From Methanocella arvoryzae MRE50 (GTDB lineage: Archaea; Halobacteriota; Methanocellia; Methanocellales; Methanocellaceae): 64,000 bases of DNA. The stretch spans positions 1,798,001 to 1,862,000 of the forward strand of contig NC_009464.1 in NCBI RefSeq assembly GCF_000063445.1, given 5' to 3'. Below the pieces are notes generated by a model. That model saw only the letters and a list, made by a program, of their open reading frames with translations. It was not told the DNA's origin and searched no databases. Below are positions 42,486-53,004 of this stretch, piece after piece. Within the stretch, counting starts at the first letter, position 1. Each line of letters starts with the position of its first letter. The position numbers were made by a program, and so were the translations under genes.

Positions 42486-43426
42486 GGTGCTTCGTAGAGA
42501 AGTATAACTTCCACACCAAAGACGAGACCCTTGCACTGGAGCGGTTCAAAAGCGCGGCCGAGGCCATGGGGCACGGTTTCGAGTTCATCTTCAAGAAGGA
42601 CCTCAACCGGCTGCAGGACTTCGACTCGATCTTCATCCGGGCGAACACCGACCCGATGAATACGGCGTACGTCGTGTCCCGGATGGCCGACTCCATGGGC
42701 AAGGTCGTCATCGATGACCCCCACTCGATCAGGATCTGCTCGAGCAAAGTCGTGCTGGACGGGCTGTTCAAGCAGAACGGCATCCCCTCGCCGAAGTCGC
42801 TGCTGTTCGAGGGCGACTATCACCCGGAGCGGCTGCGCAGCATATCCGGCTACCTCGGATACCCGATCGTGGTAAAGGCCCCGTACACCAAGTTCTCCTC
42901 CCACGTGGAGAAGGCCCACGACGAAACTGAGTTCAGGGAGGTCACGGCCCGGTACCTCAAGAACGCCACTCCTATCGTCTTGCAGGAGTTCATGCCCACC
43001 TCCTTCGACTGGCGGGTCGGCATGCTCGACAATAAAGTGCTGTATCTCTGCAAGTATATGATGCCCAGGGGCGGGTGGAAGGTCAAGTCCATCGTCAACG
43101 GCAGGCACGTCTGGGGCGACACCGTGCCCATTTTCAGGAAGAACATTCCCCGGAAGCTGGAAGAGCTGGCCGTCAGGGTCTCGAAGTGCGTCGGAGACGG
43201 TCTCTATGGCCTGGACATCAAAGAGGTCGACGGCGAATACTACTGCATCGAGATCAACGACAACCCCAGCTTTTACGGCGGGCTGGAAGACGCCAAGGAC
43301 CGGGACATCTACGAGAAGATCATCGAGCGTCTCGTATCCGGCAGGCCGGTCAAGCCGGGCACCTACCGGATAGGGCCGGAGGCCGCCGCCTCCGGGGCCG
43401 GCCGGGGCCGGGCTGCCGGATGCTGA
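42476..43426 (+). CDS. RimK-like ATP-grasp ligase
   Basis: ATP-grasp enzyme of 316 residues, likely joining an amino acid or peptide to a carboxylate through an acyl phosphate. ATP-binding pieces are YPIVVKAPYTKFSSHVEK, IVLQEFMPTSFDWRVGML and the metal site YCIEINDNPSFYGG. These match RimK-like ligases of the RLAN-associated group. The C-terminal 15 residues are Gly/Ala/Arg-rich and probably disordered. ATG 42476 follows GGAG; it overlaps the RLAN gene. Substrate unknown. Confidence 0.85.
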   Translation: MRIGCFVEKYNFHTKDETLALERFKSAAEAMGHGFEFIFKKDLNRLQDFDSIFIRANTDPMNTAYVVSRMADSMGKVVIDDPHSIRICSSKVVLDGLFKQNGIPSPKSLLFEGDYHPERLRSISGYLGYPIVVKAPYTKFSSHVEKAHDETEFREVTARYLKNATPIVLQEFMPTSFDWRVGMLDNKVLYLCKYMMPRGGWKVKSIVNGRHVWGDTVPIFRKNIPRKLEELAVRVSKCVGDGLYGLDIKEVDGEYYCIEINDNPSFYGGLEDAKDRDIYEKIIERLVSGRPVKPGTYRIGPEAAASGAGRGRAAGC

Positions 43427-43438
43427 GCTATAAAAGGT

Positions 43439-43477
43439 GAAGGCAGCCACGGCCAGGGCTGGCCTTCGGCATTTTTT
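43439..43477. terminator. Hairpin between convergent ATP-grasp and ferritin genes
   Basis: GAAGGC...GCCAGGGCTGGCCTTC forms a stable GC-rich stem and is followed on the plus strand by GGCATTTTTTAC. It lies just after the ATP-grasp stop and can end transcription in that direction. Confidence 0.6.
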
Positions 43478-43479
43478 AC

Positions 43480-43899
43480 TTATATCTCTTCGTTCAGCGA
43501 GGTGAACGTGTCCAGGTGGTCTTCCTCATCTTCCAGGATCGACCTGAAGATGTGGGCCGTAGTCACGTCCCCTTCCTTTTCAGCCTTCTGGATGATCTCC
43601 TTGTAGAAGTCGACCGCGAACTTTTCAGACCCGATGTCCGACTCGACCATCTGCTTCAGGTTGTCCCCGACGACGATCTCCTCCGGCTTCGTGGTGGGCT
43701 TCCCTCCCAGGTAGAACAGCCTCTCCCCGATCTTCTCCGCGTGCTTCATCTCCGCGATGGCGATGCTCCTGAACGCGTCCCTGGTCGCGTAACCCTTTAC
43801 CCCGGACCACTGCACGTGCTGCCACATGTACTGGATGGATACCTGCAGTTCCCGCGCAATGGCTTTATTCAGCATATCTAGTAGCTCTTGCGATGCCAT
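43480..43899 (-). CDS. Ferritin-like / bacterioferritin-type protein
   Basis: Four-helix-bundle di-iron protein of 139 residues. Ferroxidase-type ligands are visible in the right order: Glu in ARELQVSIQYM, ExxH in AEMKHAEKI, Glu in FYKEIIQKAEK and ExxH in EDEEDHLDTF. It stores iron or detoxifies peroxide/oxygen, the latter attractive in an anaerobe. A DtxR-type iron regulator remnant lies less than 1 kb away, though on the other strand. Confidence 0.88.
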   Translation of the reverse strand: MASQELLDMLNKAIARELQVSIQYMWQHVQWSGVKGYATRDAFRSIAIAEMKHAEKIGERLFYLGGKPTTKPEEIVVGDNLKQMVESDIGSEKFAVDFYKEIIQKAEKEGDVTTAHIFRSILEDEEDHLDTFTSLNEEI

Positions 43900-44065
43900 G
43901 TTTATCTACCCTCATATAATAATAGCATAATAAATTTGGCTTAATGATTATATAAAACAGTACCCGATAAAAAATCGGCATTTTAACCGGGGCCTGGCGG
44001 CTCCGGTTACCGGCTGCCTTCCGACGAGCGGCCGTATGCCCGCGTAAGTTTACTTACTTACCTGC

Positions 44066-44338
44066 CTACCTGCCGCCGCCGAGGGCCTCGTGCACTTCTG
44101 CGCCGGCGATCTTCGTGATAGGCCTGCCGGTGATGCAGTAGTAGTTCGTGCCGAGGAAGTTCTTGTTCTTGTACACGTCGCAGGTGGGGCAGATGCAGGC
44201 CACCGCGTTGGGCTTCGCCTCGCTCCGGTCGTTGTAGCAGTACGCTTTTTTAGCCTCTTCCTTGGGCTTGGTCGGACACTCCGGACACTTGCACGATGAT
44301 TCTATCCACTTCTTCTCTTCGTCAGATACGCCGATCAT
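44066..44338 (-). CDS. DUF2769 cysteine-rich protein
   Basis: Protein of 90 residues with two cysteine clusters, SCKCPECPT and ACICPTCDVYKNKN followed by NYYCITGRP, the DUF2769 pattern found mostly in methanogens. It probably binds a metal or FeS cluster (inference). The ATG at 44338 is chosen because GGTGAT sits four bases upstream; a longer frame from 44416 would add a hydrophobic stretch with no ribosome site. Its upstream end butts against a DtxR fragment on the other strand. Confidence 0.75.
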   Translation of the reverse strand: MIGVSDEEKKWIESSCKCPECPTKPKEEAKKAYCYNDRSEAKPNAVACICPTCDVYKNKNFLGTNYYCITGRPITKIAGAEVHEALGGGR

Positions 44339-44403
44339 CAGTATCACCGATACTAAAACGAAGAGCGCGGATAAAATGGTGTCCTGCGGTATCTGCGGAA
44401 TGG

Positions 44404-44667
44404 CGAATACTGGCACTCGGCCGCTACGAGAAGTACGGAGGCATCGTACTGACCCCGGAGGGGGAGGAGATCGCCCGTACCATCAAAGACCGGCACGATA
44501 CTCTTGTCCGGCTTTTGTCTATTGCCGGCGTGCCCGCCGATATAGCCGATAAGGACGCCTGCGTCATCGAGCATCACCTGAGCCCGAAGTCGCTGGAGCA
44601 GCTGAAGAAGCTGGTGGCCGCCCTTGAGGGCGGCCAGAGAGCACAGGCTATCAGCATCGCAAACTAG
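44404..44667 (+). pseudogene. DtxR-type metal-dependent repressor, C-terminal fragment
   Basis: The frame reads LGRYEKYGGIVLTPEGEEIA, then RHDTLVRLL and ADKDACVIEHHLSPKSLEQL. This is the end of the DNA-binding wing plus the dimerisation/metal domain of DtxR/MntR-type repressors. The helix-turn-helix part before LGRYEKYG is missing; the bases in front belong to the DUF2769 region. The metal-site residues Cys and Glu-His are still there. It is either a deletion relic or the product of an internal start, and cannot bind DNA normally. Confidence 0.7.
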
Positions 44668-44815
44668 GGCCGGCACCGGCGAGTCTAGTTTTTTTAGAGA
44701 TGCATCGGCATCTCCGAACATCGATCGGGGAGGCGTTATTGCCACCTAACGGCCATGTAGTGTTTGTCGGCGCGGTGCCGCAACCCCGCGCCAGATCAAA
44801 GAAAGAGGTAATAAC

Positions 44816-44938
44816 ATGGGATGCAACTGCGGTGGAAACTGTAAAAACTATGGAAAGCCCGGGTGCCTGTGCGCACTACGAGACCAGAAAGCCCTGACCG
44901 AGACTGCGGACGATTCTCAGGACCTCGAGTCCGAGTGA
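44816..44938 (+). CDS. 40-residue Cys-rich (metallothionein-like) miniprotein
   Basis: Very short gene with an excellent ribosome site (AGAGGT six bases before the ATG). The product starts MGCNCGGNCKNYGKPGCLC: five cysteines in CxC...C...CxC spacing within 19 residues, followed by an acidic tail (DDSQDLESE). This suggests binding of a soft metal ion. No family is recognised. A hairpin (GAGATGC..GCATCTC, 44697-44713) lies upstream. Nearby DtxR and ferritin genes suggest a metal-handling neighbourhood (inference). Confidence 0.65.
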   Translation: MGCNCGGNCKNYGKPGCLCALRDQKALTETADDSQDLESE

Positions 44939-45032
44939 GATCGTAGCCAGCTCCGTTTCAGGCACCAGCCGCCTCAATAAAACTTCCCGTCATGCCGGCA
45001 CTCTCCGACCAATATTTCCTCCGGTGCCGGCA

Positions 45033-45128
45033 ATGACTGAAAACCGCCAGATTCTTCTTATCCTCGCTGTCCTACTGCTCCCGTATTATCCCGGCCTATC
45101 TATTTATGAGGATGCGGGTTTAATATGA
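45033..45128 (+). CDS. Hypothetical 31-residue membrane peptide (candidate)
   Basis: A 32-codon frame in the gap before the ribosomal operon. GGTG lies six bases before the ATG. The peptide begins MTENRQ and continues with a hydrophobic helix (ILLILAVLLLPYY). Nothing else supports it, so it may be chance. The remaining gap (45129-45205) holds GC-rich inverted repeats such as GCCGGCCGG...CCGGCCGGG. Confidence 0.3.
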   Translation: MTENRQILLILAVLLLPYYPGLSIYEDAGLI

Positions 45129-45209
45129 ACAGCAGCTTTGCCGGCCGGCGTTATCCGGCCGGGAATCAGGTTTCAGCATGCCGCCGGGCATCAGCCCGGC
45201 CATGAAAAA

Positions 45210-45217
45210 CTATAAGT
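45210..45217 (+). promoter_or_regulatory. TATA box of the S19e operon
   Basis: AAACTATAAGTACC is a good archaeal TATA element. Its position predicts transcription starting at about 45237-45241, exactly where the tandem hairpin leader begins. Confidence 0.65.
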
Positions 45218-45240
45218 ACCCATAACCCATCAAATGTGCT

Positions 45241-45298
45241 GGATTATCGAGCCTTATCAATTAGGCTGGATTATCTACCTGGCCTTATCAAAGAGGCT
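45241..45298 (+). promoter_or_regulatory. Tandem two-hairpin leader of the S19e operon
   Basis: Two copies of one motif stand in a row: GGATTATC, a short spacer, then AGCC-TTATCAATTA-GGCT (first, 45241-45267) and GGCC-TTATCAAAGA-GGCT (second, 45268-45298). Each gives a short stem with the same TTATCAA loop start. They lie 25-80 bases before the AAGGAGGA ribosome site. The arrangement suits a binding site for a ribosomal protein or a regulator of this operon (inference). Confidence 0.6.
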
Positions 45299-45323
45299 AA
45301 ACTTTCCTATAAGGAGGAATCAG

Positions 45324-45764
45324 ATGGCAGTAGTTTATGATGTGCCGGCCACTGCATTTATCAACAGGACCGCACAGAAGCTTAAGGAGACCGGCAAAGT
45401 CACGCCGCCCGCCTGGGCAGCTGACGTCAAGACCGGCATGCACAGACAGCTGCCGCCCGCACAGCCTGACTGGTTCTACACCAGAAGCGCCTCACTGCTG
45501 AGGAGGATCTACACAGATGGTCCCGTCGGCGTACAGAGGCTCAGGTCGCTATACGGCGGCAAGAAGAACCGTGGAGCCCGTCCGGACAGGCACGAGCGCA
45601 GCGGCGGCGCAATCATCCGCAACTCGCTCCAGCAGCTGGAGAAGGCAGGGTACGTCAAGGCCGTAAAAGACGGCAGGGTCATCACCCCCGAAGGCATGTC
45701 GTTCCTGGACAAGATCGCCACGGAAATGGTGAACGAAAAGGCTCAGCAGAAGCCTCAGGCATAA
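45324..45764 (+). CDS. rps19e: Ribosomal protein S19e
   Basis: Small-subunit protein of archaea and eukaryotes, 146 residues, needed for 40S-type head assembly. The winged-helix core shows DWFYTRSASLLRRIY, GVQRLRSLYGGKKNRG and GGAIIRNSLQQLEKAGYV. The ATG at 45324 follows AAGGAGGA and gives the usual start MAVVYDVPA. First gene of a nine-gene operon for ribosomal, initiation and SRP functions. Confidence 0.97.
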   Translation: MAVVYDVPATAFINRTAQKLKETGKVTPPAWAADVKTGMHRQLPPAQPDWFYTRSASLLRRIYTDGPVGVQRLRSLYGGKKNRGARPDRHERSGGAIIRNSLQQLEKAGYVKAVKDGRVITPEGMSFLDKIATEMVNEKAQQKPQA

Positions 45765-45822
45765 GCAACCTGAAACCTGAACTGCTAACAACGTAATATA
45801 CGTAATATAACACTAACCGGAG

Positions 45823-46756
<934 letters not shown>

Positions 46757-46760
<4 letters not shown>

Positions 46761-46909
46761 CTAAGAAGTCGAAGGGCAAGAAGATGCGGTTGGCAAAATA
46801 CACCAACCAGAACAGAAGAGTTCCGGCGTGGGTGATCATGAAGACCAACAGGGCTGTCATGAGCCACCCGCAGAGGCGGAGCTGGCGCAGAACCAGCCTG
46901 CCCGAGTAA
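46757..46909 (+). CDS. rpl39e: Ribosomal protein L39e
   Basis: Tiny basic large-subunit protein of 50 residues that lines the peptide exit tunnel. The sequence [20 protein letters not shown] and the end [11 protein letters not shown] match L39e, with the Trp-Val-Ile core [11 protein letters not shown] overlaps the upstream stop (ATGA). Confidence 0.97.
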
Positions 46910-46924
46910 AGGAAGTGTCGGATT

Positions 46925-47200
46925 ATGGCAGAAGAGAACAAGGCAACTGAGCAGATCTACACTATTCCGCTCAGGGAAGTCAAGGATTACCCCGTGTGGA
47001 AGCGGAGCAACAAGGCGATCAAGGTCATCCGTGAGTACCTCAGCAAGCACATGAAGATTGAGGAGGAAAAGATCAAGATCAGCTCTGAGCTCAACGAAGC
47101 TGTCTGGGAGCACGGCATCGAGAAGCCGCCCAGCGCAGTCCGTGTCAAGGCCGTCCGTTCCGAGGAAGGCGTGACCGCGCAGGTAGTGGGTGCCGAATAA
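46925..47200 (+). CDS. rpl31e: Ribosomal protein L31e
   Basis: Large-subunit protein of 91 residues near the tunnel exit. It has the L31e pattern: [20 protein letters not shown], then [14 protein letters not shown] and [16 protein letters not shown] at 46925 lies 15 bases after the L39e stop. Confidence 0.97.
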
Positions 47201-47268
47201 ACCGCTATTAGCGGTTTATTCATTAATGGCAGCGAGTAAAGCGAGAGATACTAAAAGGCGATTAACCG

Positions 47269-47937
47269 ATGATGATCAGGCAGATTGACTTTTACGGCTA
47301 TCCGTACGTGGGCATCTACGCCGCGAACACAGAGCAGGTGGTAGTGCTCCCGCCAGATCTGCCGCAGGCCACCGTGGACCTCGTCGCCGAGACGCTGGGC
47401 ACAGCCGTCGTCCGTACCCTCATCAACGAGAGCACTCTGATAGGCTCCATGATGACGGGCAACAGCAACGGCTTCATCGTCTCGGACCTGACGCTGGACA
47501 GGGAGGCGAATCTGCTGCAGGAGCACGGCAAAGTAACCCGGCTCAAGGGCAAGATGACCGCGGCAGGCAACCTCATCCTGGCCAACGATACGGCTGCGCT
47601 GGTTCACCCGGCGCTGACCGACAAGAACATCGAGGCGATCGAGAAGACCCTCAAGGTCGAAGTCAGGCGAGGCACTATCGGCGGCCTCAAAACCGTCGGC
47701 ATGGCCGGATGCGCCACCAACAAGGGCATTCTCGTCCACCCCCGGGCGACCGAGGAGGAGCTCACAGTATTAGAAGACCTGTTCAAGCTCCCGGTGGACA
47801 TCGGCACAGTCAGCTTCGGGTCCCCGCTCGTGGGATCCGCCATCCTCGCTACCACTAAGGGACTGATTACAGGCACCAGGACATCCGGTCCGGAGCTAGG
47901 CCGGATCGAGGATGCTCTGGGCTTTATCGAGGAGTGA
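47269..47937 (+). CDS. eif6: Translation initiation factor aIF6
   Basis: Anti-association factor of 222 residues that keeps the large ribosomal subunit from joining too early. The pentein fold appears as repeated segments, for example GIYAANTEQVVVLP, VANDTAALVHP-like LANDTAALVHPALTDKN, GMAGCATNKGILVHP and GSAILATTKGLITG. Start ATG 47269 or the next ATG. An inverted repeat (TAAACCGCTATTAGCGGTTTA, 47198-47218) sits between L31e and this gene. Confidence 0.96.
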   Translation: MMIRQIDFYGYPYVGIYAANTEQVVVLPPDLPQATVDLVAETLGTAVVRTLINESTLIGSMMTGNSNGFIVSDLTLDREANLLQEHGKVTRLKGKMTAAGNLILANDTAALVHPALTDKNIEAIEKTLKVEVRRGTIGGLKTVGMAGCATNKGILVHPRATEEELTVLEDLFKLPVDIGTVSFGSPLVGSAILATTKGLITGTRTSGPELGRIEDALGFIEE

Positions 47938-47944
47938 ATTCATT

Positions 47945-48121
47945 ATGGCTAAATTCGTAGTGCAGGGATCCTTCCAGGCCGGCGTCCAGCGGGAGAAGTT
48001 CTCCGTGGAAGTCGAGGCCGTGAATGCCAGGAACGCCGAGGAGAAGGTTTACACCACCTTCGGCAGCAAGCACAAGGTCGAGCGCCGGCTGATCAAGATC
48101 GAGTCCGTGAAAGAGGCGTAA
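47945..48121 (+). CDS. rplX: Ribosomal protein L18Ae / LX
   Basis: Archaeal LX (one repeat of eukaryotic L18a/L20a), 58 residues: FVVQGSFQAGVQREKFSVEV and AEEKVYTTFGSKHKVERRLI. The ATG at 47945 lies seven bases after the aIF6 stop. Confidence 0.95.
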   Translation: MAKFVVQGSFQAGVQREKFSVEVEAVNARNAEEKVYTTFGSKHKVERRLIKIESVKEA

Positions 48122-48124
48122 GCC

Positions 48125-48541
48125 ATGGCAGCCGAGGCAAATGAGGACCAGATTCGCGAACTAGTCGCGAAGATGCAGGCCTACCAGGGCCGCATGGAGG
48201 CGCTGCAGCAGCAGGCTAACCTGATCCAGGCCTCCATCAACGACGTGGACTCCGCCCTCAAGGCGATCACCTCTCTGGAAGGCGCCGGCGAAGGCCACGA
48301 ACTGCTGGTTCCCATCGGCGCCGGCTCGTTCGTCCACGCGACCATCGCGAAGCCGGACAAGGTGCTCGTCGGCCTGGGCGCGGACATCAGCGTCGAGCGG
48401 ACCGTCGCCGACGCCCGGAAAATTTTCCAGGCGAGGCGCACCGAGCTTGAAAAAGCCCTGGCCGAGACCAACGGCGTCCTCAACAAGGTCGCCGGAGAGC
48501 TCATGAGGCTCCAGCAAGAGGCTGAGAAATACAGACAATAG
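48125..48541 (+). CDS. pfdA: Prefoldin subunit alpha
   Basis: Subunit of the hexameric prefoldin chaperone that passes unfolded proteins to the chaperonin. Its 138 residues form two coiled-coil helices (about 8-50 and 95-138) joined by the beta hairpins [15 protein letters not shown] and [14 protein letters not shown], the standard GimC-alpha pattern. The gene follows LX by three bases. Confidence 0.95.
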
Positions 48542-48573
48542 ACAGAGACTAATAGCGGCCGGAGGTGCCTTTG

Positions 48574-49707
<1,134 letters not shown>

Positions 49708-49771
49708 GTTTTTTGAGAGATCTTCCGGTCTGTTCAGCAGGCCGGGACGTCCGCTTTTCTTGTTATCCCCG

Positions 49772-50653
49772 TTATACGCCGACCGAATACTGGTAGCGGA
49801 CTTCCACCGGCACGTAGCCTGTCACGCCGCCGGGGATTGTCTCGTCGATCGTGTAGGTGTGGATTTCGAACCTGCGGACGCCCTCTTCCGGGGCGTTCAC
49901 CTTGTTGTGGTTGAGATTCACCTTCAGCTTCCCCTCTACCCGGAGGTTGCTGTCATTGCTGAGGGGCCTGAGCGCCGGGTCTACGTAGATGTACGTGCTG
50001 TAATTGGTCTCCAGGGTGCAAAGCTCGGGCACGTAAGCGACGGGCAGCAGCGGCGTGTCGAGGAACCGCTTTACCGCTGCCCGGCCTTCGCTGCCGGTCG
50101 GGTAGTTCAGCGCCTCCACATACCCTGAAGCGATGACATGCACGTCATCGAAGGACGGTGTCTTGTTGATCCTGTCCGGCACCACCCCCGGAAGCGTTGA
50201 TGTATCCTGGCCGGGAGAAACGGCTATAGGAGTAGCACCGGCATAGCTCTCGTAATAGTCAGTCGTGACGATCCGGGCTTCTAGCATGGGGCCTTCTGTG
50301 GCATCCACGGGTTTCAGGCTTTGCATCCCGTGGTACCTGTACCTGCCGTCCTTGTTGTAGTTTACCCACCAGCCCTCCTCAAGCACCGGAGTGCCGTTGA
50401 CGCCGGGCAGGGGCATCATGATCACGGCGGTGCCGTTTTCCGAGGCGAAGCCTTCGAGGCCGGTGACCGATAGCTCGTATTCGTAGTAGGGGGCCCGGGG
50501 CGCAAAGGGATCGTCGATCGAGCCTATGTAGGCGAAGAAGAGGCCGAAGAAAGCGGCCAGCGCCAGCATGGAGACGATGATCAGGAGCGTGATCGCGATA
50601 GACAGCAGTTTCAACCTTCTCCGGTACCGATCTGACTTCTCCTGTTCTACCAT
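49772..50653 (-). CDS. Hypothetical membrane-anchored extracellular protein
   Basis: Protein of 293 residues with a short basic cytoplasmic start, a signal-anchor helix (about 15-40) and a large beta-rich outer domain with several N-glycosylation-type sites (NGT, NKT, NYS, NDS). No family recognised. The ATG at 50653 (MVEQEK) is favoured because the anchor follows directly; a longer frame begins 13 codons upstream. It converges with ftsY. Confidence 0.65.
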   Translation of the reverse strand: MVEQEKSDRYRRRLKLLSIAITLLIIVSMLALAAFFGLFFAYIGSIDDPFAPRAPYYEYELSVTGLEGFASENGTAVIMMPLPGVNGTPVLEEGWWVNYNKDGRYRYHGMQSLKPVDATEGPMLEARIVTTDYYESYAGATPIAVSPGQDTSTLPGVVPDRINKTPSFDDVHVIASGYVEALNYPTGSEGRAAVKRFLDTPLLPVAYVPELCTLETNYSTYIYVDPALRPLSNDSNLRVEGKLKVNLNHNKVNAPEEGVRRFEIHTYTIDETIPGGVTGYVPVEVRYQYSVGV

Positions 50654-50820
50654 AGTAATCCTCTCTGGCCTGAAACACTCATGGGTCTGCAATGTCTTAA
50701 AGATCGCCCTCGTCTCCGGCGCCAGCCTGCCCGGCCTGCAACGTTCGTCCGGATACCGGCATTTGCCATTCCATAATTATTTTAAAGCGGAGGGCGACTT
50801 TTCCTCGCAGGTACGTGCAG

Positions 50821-52728
50821 ATGAGACCGCTCATATTCGGAAACGGCTCGCTCCTCGTCTGCGTGGACGAGAGGGGCATAGTGAGGGACTTTTACTACCC
50901 GTATGCCGGCATGGAGAACCACGGCGGGTTCATGCGGCTCGGGCTGTACGACCTCGCCAGGAAGCGGTTCGCGTGGCTGGAGGACTGGGATAAGAGCCAG
51001 AGCTATGTCCGGGAAGCGCCAGACCTTTCAGGGTCGGCATACGATGTCTCCATGGTGGGGGAAACGGACTACTTCAGCCCCGACTTCGGGGCGGAGGTGG
51101 CGGTCAGGAGCATGGTGCATCACGAGCGGAACTTTTTCCTACGGACCGTCACCGTGAAAAACACCTCGGGAGAGCCTTCCCGGCTGCGGCTGTTCTCCTC
51201 CCAGAGCTACCACATCCTGGAGAACAACTTCGCCAACACGGCGGTGAGGGACGGCCCCATGCTGAACCACTACAAGCGAGACCGGTTCTTCATCCAGAGC
51301 TCCAGGCCGGTGTTCGACCAGTTCACCACGGGGATCTCCGAGTGGAGGGACCGTCAGGGCACCTGGAAGGACGCGGAGGACGGCGTGCTGGAGGGCAACA
51401 TCGTCGCCCACGGCACAGTGGACTCCACCGTGGGCTGGACACTGCCTGAGCTACCGCAGGGCGAAAGTGCGGTAGTGCACTTCTGGGTCTGCGTCGGCCG
51501 CCACTTCCGGGAGGCCAAGGAGGTACACGACTGGGTCAGGTCCCGTGACCTGGACAGCCTCTACCGGGAAAGCTCACGCTACTGGAAATCCTTCTCGGTA
51601 AAAGCCCAGAGCCACGGCCATCTATCCAGTTACTCCTCCCTGCCGGACGACGTGCGGGACGCGTTCTCCCGGAGCCTGCTCACGGTGTTCTGCCACATCG
51701 ATCGGGGCGGCTCTATCATAGCGTCCTGCGACTCCCAGATCAAGCAGCAGGGAGCCGATTACTACACTTATTGCTGGCCCCGGGACGCCGCGTGGGTAGC
51801 GATGGCGCTGGACCGGGCCGGCTACCGGTACCTGTGCCGCAACACCTACAAATTCTTCAGCAAAATCCTCGACCGCCGGGGCTTCTTCCGCCACAAGTAC
51901 ACGCCAGCCGGCGATCTGGGAAGCACCTGGCATCCCCTGCCCATGGTCCAGATCGATGAGACAGGGCTGCCGTTGTACGCGCTGTACCGGCACTGGCTGG
52001 AGGACAGGAACATCATGACCATCTCGGCCCTGTACGAGCCCCTCGTCCGGCCGGCCGCCGACTTTCTCGTAAGCTTCATCGATCCAGGTACTGGCCTGCC
52101 CCAGCCCAGCTTCGACCTGTGGGAGGAGCGCAAAGGTGTCTACGCCTATTCCTGCGCCTGCGTATATGCCGGCTTGCGCAGCGCCGCGGAAATGGCCTCT
52201 CTCATAGGTGACGAGGGTGCCAGAGCCCGGTGGGACTCGGCTGCAGCCTCAGTCAGGGACGCCACAATCCGCCGCATGTATGATCCCGCGCTCGGCCGGT
52301 TCAGGCGGGGCGTCGGAGACGATACGGTAGACGCGTCGCTGTTCGCCGTCTGGTACCTGGGCCTGGTTCCGCCTGACCATCCTGCGGCCTCGGGCACCAT
52401 GAAGGCGGTGGAAGACCGCCTCACCCGGCCCGACGGGGGGATCGCCAGATACGAGGGCGACCAGTACCAGGGCTTCATGAATAGCTGGCCCCTCTGTACA
52501 TTGTGGCTGGCACAATGGTACCTGTGCAGAGGAGACCTGGAACGGGGAATGTCGCTGATCCGCTGGGCAATCAGCCATTCGGCAAAGGGGGGCCTCATGC
52601 CCGAGCAGGTGAACGAAAGGGGTGAGCCCGTCTCAGTGCTCCCTCTCGCCTGGTCGCACTCCACGTTCATGACCGCGGTGATCGAGTACCTCGAGGCTCA
52701 GGCAGGGCGATTCTGGTCTCCATTTTAG
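50821..52728 (+). CDS. GH15 glucoamylase-like glycoside hydrolase
   Basis: Inverting glycosidase of 635 residues. An N-terminal beta-sandwich (about 1-260; IFGNGSLLVCVDERGIVRDF, FYYPYAGMENH) leads to an (alpha/alpha)6 barrel. The general acid is in DLWEERKG and the general base in KGGLMPEQV, with YYTYCWPRDAAWVA forming part of the substrate cleft. Archaeal GH15 enzymes hydrolyse maltose-like oligosaccharides or trehalose. No signal peptide, so it acts in the cytoplasm, probably on storage polysaccharide or trehalose. ATG 50821 is preferred to GTG 50815. Confidence 0.92.
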   Translation: MRPLIFGNGSLLVCVDERGIVRDFYYPYAGMENHGGFMRLGLYDLARKRFAWLEDWDKSQSYVREAPDLSGSAYDVSMVGETDYFSPDFGAEVAVRSMVHHERNFFLRTVTVKNTSGEPSRLRLFSSQSYHILENNFANTAVRDGPMLNHYKRDRFFIQSSRPVFDQFTTGISEWRDRQGTWKDAEDGVLEGNIVAHGTVDSTVGWTLPELPQGESAVVHFWVCVGRHFREAKEVHDWVRSRDLDSLYRESSRYWKSFSVKAQSHGHLSSYSSLPDDVRDAFSRSLLTVFCHIDRGGSIIASCDSQIKQQGADYYTYCWPRDAAWVAMALDRAGYRYLCRNTYKFFSKILDRRGFFRHKYTPAGDLGSTWHPLPMVQIDETGLPLYALYRHWLEDRNIMTISALYEPLVRPAADFLVSFIDPGTGLPQPSFDLWEERKGVYAYSCACVYAGLRSAAEMASLIGDEGARARWDSAAASVRDATIRRMYDPALGRFRRGVGDDTVDASLFAVWYLGLVPPDHPAASGTMKAVEDRLTRPDGGIARYEGDQYQGFMNSWPLCTLWLAQWYLCRGDLERGMSLIRWAISHSAKGGLMPEQVNERGEPVSVLPLAWSHSTFMTAVIEYLEAQAGRFWSPF

Positions 52729-52826
52729 ATGCCCCCGGAAGCCCTTCAGTTGCAGCCGGCTCAAATGATCTCCGGCAGCCGGTACCGGCGCGGTTGTATC
52801 CTATTCCATTAATGCCAGCGCAATAA

Positions 52827-52850
52827 TTAACCCCTTTATTTCTACTGGAA
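52827..52850. repeat. Dispersed 24-nt repeat, copy 2
   Basis: Exact second copy of the repeat at 41576-41599 (starts TTAACCCCTTTATTTCTACT), about 100 bases after the GH15 gene. The surrounding gap (52729-53004) has nothing else convincing except a T/A-rich stretch near 52960-52990 before the next gene. Confidence 0.75.
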
Positions 52851-53004
52851 AGCCTGTATTTCAGCCCTGTCGTCCCGGATATCCTGCAATGGCGCCAGTA
52901 GCTGAATTCCCGTACTCCAGCAGACGTAAAGCTTATTATCCCACCGCCTGATATGGCTAGTATTCGCTTAGTATTAACCGGGTAAAATAAAAGGCGGTAT
53001 TCTT

